A stretch of 64,000 bases of DNA from NCBI RefSeq assembly GCF_006494425.1, contig NZ_VHIV01000005.1:124001-188000 (forward strand), in the 5' to 3' direction. The position numbers were made by a program, and so were the translations under genes. This DNA is from Bacillus dicomae. GTDB taxonomy: Bacteria; Bacillota; Bacilli; Bacillales; Bacillaceae_G. Within the stretch, counting starts at the first letter, position 1; every line of letters starts with the position of its first letter. The notes beneath the pieces are model-generated. The model was not told where the DNA came from. It worked only from the letters and a program-made list of their open reading frames with translations, and made no database searches. This document shows positions 59,244 to 64,000 of the stretch, one piece after another.

Positions 59244-59271
59244 TTAGTTTGATAGCGATATGGCGCTACTC
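59244..59271 (-). repeat. IS-end-like motif, copy D (inverted)
   Basis: TTAGTTTGATAGCGATATGG followed by CGCTACTC; its reverse complement matches copy A at 22 of 28 bases. With copy C it brackets a ~150-bp stretch after the serine hydrolase gene. Confidence 0.45.
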
Positions 59272-59275
59272 ATAA

Positions 59276-59310
59276 AAAAAGAAATAGGAGAGAATATCCT
59301 ATTTCTTTTT
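59276..59310. terminator. Bidirectional terminator
   Basis: AAAAAGAAATAGGA pairs with TCCTATTTCTTTTT; serves the minus-strand gene that follows and anything arriving from the left. Confidence 0.85.
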
Positions 59311-59616
59311 ATTAATATAATAAAATGTAATGAATAAATCGTAAGTAATGATAATAATTAGAAGTAACAAGTGTATAAGTGCATCAGTTTTTCCGTTTAG
59401 TAAAGACTTTATAAAGAAAGCCCATTCTGTTTCATGCTCTACCCAATTTCGTTGTAGTCCTAAAACCATTCCATTTATGAAATAGAGAATGCTTAATAGA
59501 ATTCTTCCAATAAATAAGGCAGCTACTTTTATATTCCATTTTTTTATGAGGATTATATAGAGTAGGGGAAATAGTATAAGTACCCAAAAAACGATAATAA
59601 AGACTGTATTCATCAA
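59299..59616 (-). CDS. Three-helix membrane protein
   Basis: 105-aa hydrophobic protein: VFIIVFWVLILFPLLYIILI, VAALFIGRILLSILYFINGMV and LIHLLLLIIIITYDLFITFYY, with Asn/Trp/Glu-rich middle loop. ATG 59616 behind a GAGGAG-like site. No family recognised. Its stop lies within the terminator hairpin. Confidence 0.65.
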   Translation of the reverse strand: MMNTVFIIVFWVLILFPLLYIILIKKWNIKVAALFIGRILLSILYFINGMVLGLQRNWVEHETEWAFFIKSLLNGKTDALIHLLLLIIIITYDLFITFYYINKKK

Positions 59617-59677
59617 TTTCGACTCCTCATGTTGATAGTAAAGTTATTTATAACAGGAAGTATAACTCACCTATTAG

Positions 59678-59866
59678 CTAGTTCTGGGGCTCTCTAAAAA
59701 AGTTAGATGCAATGCAACAAACGATTCCGGTGATTAGAATACTATATTTCACCGTGTTACCCATGTTCTCAAATAAATTAGTTTCAATAAGCATTACAAG
59801 TCCCCAAAACAATTGACCTGCGCCAAAACCTAATAATATTTTTCCTGTTCGAGAAAATTTTTTCAT
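59678..59866 (-). CDS. Small two-helix membrane protein
   Basis: 62-aa protein starting MKKFSRTGKILLGFGAGQLFW, with a second helix YSILITGIVCCIASNFF. Start at 59866 behind GGAGGTGG. No family recognised. The upstream DNA is the truncated bcr1-like element. Confidence 0.65.
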   Translation of the reverse strand: MKKFSRTGKILLGFGAGQLFWGLVMLIETNLFENMGNTVKYSILITGIVCCIASNFFREPQN

Positions 59867-59889
59867 GCTTTTCCACCTCCAGCGAACTA

Positions 59890-59963
59890 GCTCCATTAAA
59901 TGCCCTAATCAGTGTCGGCTAATAATCAGAGGGACACTCCCTCTGATTAAAATTTCACTTTAT
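59890..59963 (-). repeat. Partial bcr1-type element, third copy
   Basis: Retains the 3' half of the repeat (GGCTAATAATCAG, a diverged hairpin AATCAGAGGGA/TCCCTCTGATT, AATTTCACTTTAT). The left half is replaced by a short AATGCCCTAATCAG stretch. The terminal TTTAT supplies the stop codon of the VOC gene on the minus strand. Confidence 0.75.
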
Positions 59964-60352
59964 CTCTCCGTCTCAAAAAACTCAATCCATTCTCCATCAG
60001 GACCAGCGAAGAATATGTAACGTGTTCCATCTGGTAATGTTTCGATTTCTTCTCCTAGTAAAAATGTTACGCCGTGTTTTTGTATTCTTTCAATTTCATC
60101 CTCTAATGAATCCACTTTAAAGCAAATATGATGTACTTTTCCTTCTGCCGGAAGAGAAGAGTTGTAACCTTCAATGAGTTCTAGTATCGTTTCCTTCGAT
60201 TCTTCTACACCTAAAAAAGCTAGTTTTAAGTCTGGATTTGGATGTCCCATACGTTTAATGAGCTGTAAGCCGACTACTTCTTCATAAAATGAGATAGATG
60301 TTTCTAAGTTTGCAACCATAAGTCCGACGTGTTCAATTCTTCTAACTGGCAT
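59960..60352 (-). CDS. VOC family protein (glyoxalase/epimerase-like)
   Basis: 130-aa two-module VOC metalloprotein: RIEHVGLMVANLETSISFYEEVVGL with the first His ligand, LELIEGYNS, KVHHICFKVDSLEDEI with a second His, and FAGPDGEWIEFFE with Glu ligands. Closest in layout to methylmalonyl-CoA epimerase and lactoylglutathione lyase. ATG 60352 behind AAGAAGGAA. Substrate uncertain. Confidence 0.88.
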   Translation of the reverse strand: MPVRRIEHVGLMVANLETSISFYEEVVGLQLIKRMGHPNPDLKLAFLGVEESKETILELIEGYNSSLPAEGKVHHICFKVDSLEDEIERIQKHGVTFLLGEEIETLPDGTRYIFFAGPDGEWIEFFETER

Positions 60353-60493
60353 GTAGATTCCTTCTTTCTGACAATTATATACAATATATTATTGAAAATT
60401 AAGAAAATAAACAAGATAAAAACCTTACAAATTTTAGCGTGTTATATGGTATAGTGAGAAAGTATGTTTGGGGAGAAGGAAGGAGATTATACG

Positions 60494-62773
60494 ATGAATA
60501 CACCTACTCAAACTCCTTCATTATCGAAAACGATGAAAGAGTGGCATTATGCATTAGCGTATGAAATTAAACATTGGAAAACGATAGGTGGTAGTAAAAT
60601 TTCTATCATGAACGGTCGTTTTTTATATACAGATTATGAAAGTACAGTATACGTATTTCAGCTTATTTCCGAAGTAAGCTTACCTGAAGGCTCACCAATT
60701 CGAATTGAGTTCGATGGCGAGGAAGCGACAGGAGAAGTATTATCTGTACATGGATTAGAAATAGAACTGAAATTAAATGATTATATACAAGGTGAAATAC
60801 GAGAAGCTGTTTTATATAGTGAACCGTGGCAATTGTTAGAACAGTTACAAGAGCGATTGAAAGAAGCACGTAAAGATAAACTAAAACGTAATCGTATAAA
60901 GCGCCTAGTTGATGGGACGAGCATTCCGAAGCATATTGAGAAGATGAAAAATCCGAAAAATGAATTGGCATATCGTTCGTTTTACAATCCGACAACGTAC
61001 GTGTGGGGACCGCCAGGAACAGGGAAGTCTTACAATTTATCACGTATTATTTCAGCTCATTATCAAAAAGGAAAATCGGTACTTGTGTTAGCTCATAGTA
61101 ATGCGGCAGTGGACGTATTAATGAGTGAAGTAACGAAGCAAATCGAAAAGAAAAACAAATGGACGCCTGGTGAAATTGTTCGTTACGGTTATAGTCAACA
61201 TGAGCTTATACGAAATCATGAAACGTTACTTACGTCGAAGTTAGTTGAAACGACGAACGGATCTTGGGGAGAAGAAAGACTCTACTTAGAAGAAACACGC
61301 CAAGATCTTCGTGAAAAGATTTTATCGTATAAAGCGACTTCTGCTGATAAGAAGCGTATACAAGAGATTGAAAGTGATCTTCGAAAGCAAAAGGCTAAAA
61401 TTAAAGAAGTAGAAAAAGAATATATTGAAAATGCGAAAGTAATTGGTGCGACTTTATCGAAATGTGCAATTGACTCACTTATTTATGAGCGTACATTTGA
61501 TTTAGTTGTCGTAGATGAAGTGAGTATGGCATATGTTCCGCAAATTGCATTAGCTGCTTCACTTGGAAAACGTATTGTCGTTTGTGGTGACTTTTTACAG
61601 TTACCTCCAATTGCGATGGCTAACCATGAACTCGTTCGAAAATGGCTCGGAGAAGATATGTTTTACCATGCCGGGATTGTTGATTCTGTAAATAAATCAG
61701 AAGCACATCCGAACCTGTTTATGCTGCAGGAACAAAGACGTATGCATGCGGATATATCGAAGTTTACGAATTCATTTATTTATAAAAATAGAGTATACGA
61801 TCATCCGTCTGTTTCAGAACGTAAAGAACTTGCGAAACTACAACCTTTTGTAAATGAAGCAAGTGTTTTATTTGATACGAGCCAAATGGGTGCATTTTCG
61901 TTAAAAGACGCTGCTTCAGGATCTCGTTTTAACATTATGTCTGGTTTAGTAGCGATGCAAATGATGTTAATCGGACTGTTAGATGGTGTTCAATCGATCG
62001 GTGTTGTGACACCTTACAGGGCACAATCCCGCTTCTTATCAACGTGTATTAGAGAAATGTTACAGAGAACGAAATATCAAAACATACCTGTTTTAGCAGC
62101 AACGGTTCATAAGTTCCAAGGTTCTGAAAGGGATATGATGATATTTGATACAGTGGATAGTTATCCGCAAGAACGACCTGGCGTGTTATTCTTTGACCAT
62201 AAAAACCATCGACTCGTTAATGTAGCGGTAACGAGAGCGAGAGGGAAGTTCATTCAATTATCGGATTGTCATTATATGCGTAAAAACTTATCGAGAAAAC
62301 AAGCGTTATCACAATTAACAGCTCATATAGAACGTCACGGAGATGTGTATGATCGCACGACATCAAGGCAATTGTGGGAACGAAAAATATCGAAACGATT
62401 ACGCTGGTTTATGGAAATGAATCTTGAAGAGCCGAAAGGGTTATTAAAAGATATTTTAGCCGCAAAACGAAAAATCATTATTTCACTTCCAAGTACGAAG
62501 CAAGTAGATAAACGAGTATGGCAAGCGTTAATGCGTACAAATGCGCAAATAACAGTGTATAGTGATGGACCAGTTCCACTGAAAAATGTAAAGTTACAAA
62601 GGCAAAATAAAGCATTCCCATTTATCGTAATTGATGATGAAATCTTTTGGGCAGGGGCACCGCTCACATCTCAAATGATGTTTGAAGGTAGTACGGAATT
62701 TCCGTACATATGTGCAAGACTGCAAGCACCTGAGACAATTGGTGTATTAAAAGGATTTTTAGATATTCGGTAA
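60494..62773 (+). CDS. UPF1-like SF1 helicase with C-terminal PLD-like region
   Basis: 759-aa ATP-dependent helicase. An N-terminal ~150-residue beta/coiled segment precedes Walker A GPPGTGKS (172-179); the rest of the AAA_11/AAA_12 core follows: LAHSNAAVDVL (motif Ia), VVVDEVSM (Walker B), CGDFLQLPP (motif III), VTPYRAQSRF, ATVHKFQGSERD and VNVAVTRARGK. The last ~130 residues (KKIIISLPSTKQV...AGAPL) look like a degenerate phospholipase-D-type domain. Cytosolic, probably acts on RNA or DNA repair intermediates. ATG 60494 behind AAGGAG. Single gene. Confidence 0.87.
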   Translation: MNTPTQTPSLSKTMKEWHYALAYEIKHWKTIGGSKISIMNGRFLYTDYESTVYVFQLISEVSLPEGSPIRIEFDGEEATGEVLSVHGLEIELKLNDYIQGEIREAVLYSEPWQLLEQLQERLKEARKDKLKRNRIKRLVDGTSIPKHIEKMKNPKNELAYRSFYNPTTYVWGPPGTGKSYNLSRIISAHYQKGKSVLVLAHSNAAVDVLMSEVTKQIEKKNKWTPGEIVRYGYSQHELIRNHETLLTSKLVETTNGSWGEERLYLEETRQDLREKILSYKATSADKKRIQEIESDLRKQKAKIKEVEKEYIENAKVIGATLSKCAIDSLIYERTFDLVVVDEVSMAYVPQIALAASLGKRIVVCGDFLQLPPIAMANHELVRKWLGEDMFYHAGIVDSVNKSEAHPNLFMLQEQRRMHADISKFTNSFIYKNRVYDHPSVSERKELAKLQPFVNEASVLFDTSQMGAFSLKDAASGSRFNIMSGLVAMQMMLIGLLDGVQSIGVVTPYRAQSRFLSTCIREMLQRTKYQNIPVLAATVHKFQGSERDMMIFDTVDSYPQERPGVLFFDHKNHRLVNVAVTRARGKFIQLSDCHYMRKNLSRKQALSQLTAHIERHGDVYDRTTSRQLWERKISKRLRWFMEMNLEEPKGLLKDILAAKRKIIISLPSTKQVDKRVWQALMRTNAQITVYSDGPVPLKNVKLQRQNKAFPFIVIDDEIFWAGAPLTSQMMFEGSTEFPYICARLQAPETIGVLKGFLDIR

Positions 62774-62790
62774 ATTCGGATAGGAATTCC

Positions 62791-62819
62791 TTGACTTTTA
62801 TTTGAAATGAACTTAGAAT
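62791..62819 (+). promoter_or_regulatory. Promoter of the SAM-riboswitch transcript
   Basis: TTGACT (62791-62796), 17-bp spacer, TAGAAT (62814-62819); about 30 bp before the aptamer. Confidence 0.7.
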
Positions 62820-62850
62820 GAAAATAATTTAATATAATTTTATGAAAATT

Positions 62851-63012
62851 CTTATCGCGAGAGGTGGAGGGACTGGCCCTACGAAACCTCGGCAGCGGAT
62901 TCTTTACGAATACTGTGCCAATTCCAGCAAGTTAACTTGAAAGATAAGAAAGAAGCTCATTTTGACTGTATATACAGAAGCCTCTTTCTATCTTTTAGAA
63001 AGAGGCTTTTTT
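62851..63012 (+). ncRNA. SAM-I (S-box) riboswitch with terminator
   Basis: Aptamer from CTTATC (62851) to GATAAG (62948), with the S-box hallmarks GAGGTGGAGGGACTGGCCCT, ACGAAACCTCGGCAGC, ACTGTGCCAATTCCAGCAAG. An expression platform follows: a 13-bp terminator stem AAGCCTCTTTCTA (62978-62990) with 62996-63008 and a T run. High S-adenosylmethionine should end transcription before the amidohydrolase gene. Confidence 0.95.
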
Positions 63013-63038
63013 ACGTAAAAATAAAAGGGGGAAGAAAA

Positions 63039-64000
63039 ATGGGAGCGACAGGAGTAGCGTCACAAAGAAAAATAATTGAAGAGAGTATCGAAAGAAATAA
63101 GGAAAAGTACATAGAAACAAGTCATGATATTCATGCGAATCCGGAGATTGGTAATCAAGAGTTTTACGCATCAAGAACGTTAAGTTTATTACTAGGTAGT
63201 GCAGGATTCCAGTTGCAGCATAATATAGCTGGACATGAAACAGGTTTTATCGCGCGAAAAAGTTCCGGGAAACAAGGGCCAGTCATCGCATTTTTAGCTG
63301 AGTATGATGCTTTACCAGGACTCGGTCATGCGTGTGGTCACAATTTAATTGGCACAATTAGTGTTGCGGCAGCGATCGCATTATCAGAAACGCTTGAAGA
63401 AATCGGCGGAGAAGTTGTCGTGTTCGGAACACCAGCAGAAGAGGGCGGACCAAATGGTAGCGCAAAATCGAGTTATGTAAAAGCTGGTTTATTTAATAAT
63501 ATTGATGCAGCGCTTATGATTCATCCGAGCGGAAAAACAGCAACAACAAGTCCTTCACTAGCAGTCGATCCACTTGATTTTCATTTTTACGGAAAAACAG
63601 CTCATGCCGCAGCTTCACCAGAAGAAGGGATTAACGCATTAGATGCGGTTATCCAGCTGTATAACAGTATTAACGCACTTCGCCAACAACTTCCGTCAGA
63701 CGTGAAAATTCATGGCGTCATTACAGAAGGCGGAAAAGCACCAAACATTATTCCAGACTACGCAGCAGCAAGATTCTTCATCCGTGCAGCAACGCGAAAA
63801 AGATGTGCAGAAGTTACAGAGAAAGTGAGAAATATTGCACAGGGAGCAGCATTAGCAACAGGCACAAAAGTGAAAATTCATCAATTCCAAAATGAAATCG
63901 ATGAACTACTCGTAACAAAAACATATAACGACGTCGTAGCCGAAGAACTAGAATTACTAGGTGAAGAAGTAAACCGTAAAGAAAGACTGGGCATCGGCTC
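63039..64000 (+). CDS. M20 family amidohydrolase (3' end outside window)
   Basis: First 320 codons of an M20D metallopeptidase/amidohydrolase that releases amino acids from N-acyl or peptide precursors. Metal-site motifs: GHACGHNLIG, TPAEEGGPNGS, and MIHPSG; the dimerisation domain begins near DFHFYGKTAHAAASPEEGINALD. The closest match in layout is the aminobenzoyl-glutamate-hydrolase/YxeP type. ATG 63039 behind AAGGGGG. It is controlled by a SAM-I riboswitch, which implies a role in methionine or cysteine salvage, for example hydrolysis of N-acyl sulfur amino acids. The C-terminus lies beyond the window. Confidence 0.9.
   Translation, partial: MGATGVASQRKIIEESIERNKEKYIETSHDIHANPEIGNQEFYASRTLSLLLGSAGFQLQHNIAGHETGFIARKSSGKQGPVIAFLAEYDALPGLGHACGHNLIGTISVAAAIALSETLEEIGGEVVVFGTPAEEGGPNGSAKSSYVKAGLFNNIDAALMIHPSGKTATTSPSLAVDPLDFHFYGKTAHAAASPEEGINALDAVIQLYNSINALRQQLPSDVKIHGVITEGGKAPNIIPDYAAARFFIRAATRKRCAEVTEKVRNIAQGAALATGTKVKIHQFQNEIDELLVTKTYNDVVAEELELLGEEVNRKERLGIG

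Noticed and set aside
62851-62948. S-box aptamer considered as a T-box or SAM-II motif
   Set aside because: The four-way-junction hallmarks and the expression platform fit SAM-I exactly.
1-64000. tRNA, rRNA, phage integrase and plasmid origin signals
   Set aside because: None recognised on either strand by eye; a short or diverged tRNA could still be missed without a scan.

Overview
The window is a low-GC, Gram-positive chromosome segment that fits the Bacillus cereus group (B. cereus, B. thuringiensis or B. anthracis). The reasons are bcr1-type repeats with TTTAT flanks, a P450-reductase fusion of the CYP102A5 type, a LutABC operon, HssRS/HrtBA-like heme-tolerance genes, TTG/GTG starts behind GGAGG-type ribosome sites, and an S-box (SAM-I) riboswitch. 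No rRNA, tRNA, CRISPR array or intact transposase was seen.

Layout. 0-5 kb: 3' part of a penicillin-acylase gene, a decayed stretch with a Fur-type promoter, an AraC regulator, a cupin with an apparently non-ATG start, and a secreted glycosidase-like protein. 5-9 kb: DUF378 protein and the serC-serA-DUF1015 operon. 9-13 kb: small metabolic and envelope genes and an MccF-like S66 peptidase. 12.8-18.1 kb: a LysR regulator divergent from lutABC and an MFS carrier, a likely hydroxy-acid uptake and oxidation unit. 18.5-26.4 kb: YitT protein, HssRS-like two-component system, DinB protein, MFS exporter with its ArsR-like regulator, and HrtBA-like ABC transporter carrying an HssR-type direct repeat. 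26.5-33 kb: coiled-coil wall-anchored protein, P-loop kinase, methyltransferase, then a small accessory island (DUF975, DUF6892, an orphan acidic protein, an XRE/membrane pair) with degraded copies of the methyltransferase tail on both sides. 33-42 kb: class-C beta-lactamase-like hydrolase, metallophosphoesterase, D-cysteine desulfhydrase, lipoproteins, L,D-transpeptidase, LysE exporter. 42-50 kb: two MFS drug exporters, small membrane proteins, a broken Tn554-type tnpC relic, DUF1259 protein, and a lipoprotein fused to a YwbE domain. 51-56 kb: CYP102 monooxygenase and a MarR-DoxX-YdhR cluster with four similar palindromic operators. 57-64 kb: a large serine hydrolase of atypical base composition, small membrane proteins, VOC protein, UPF1-like helicase, and a SAM-I riboswitch ahead of an M20 amidohydrolase that runs off the window.

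Most genes are ordinary chromosomal ones. The unusual signals are between genes: bcr1 copies sitting just 3' of minus-strand genes, a five-and-a-half-copy 20-bp tandem array, two terminators with the same inner loop, scattered IS-end-like motifs, paired operators for the ArsR/MFS and MarR/DoxX modules, and several genes cut to a start site and a few codons. I did not find a clearly new multi-gene defence or biosynthetic system. The best candidates for something undescribed are the 29.4-32.9 kb island and the surface lipoprotein with a YwbE domain.
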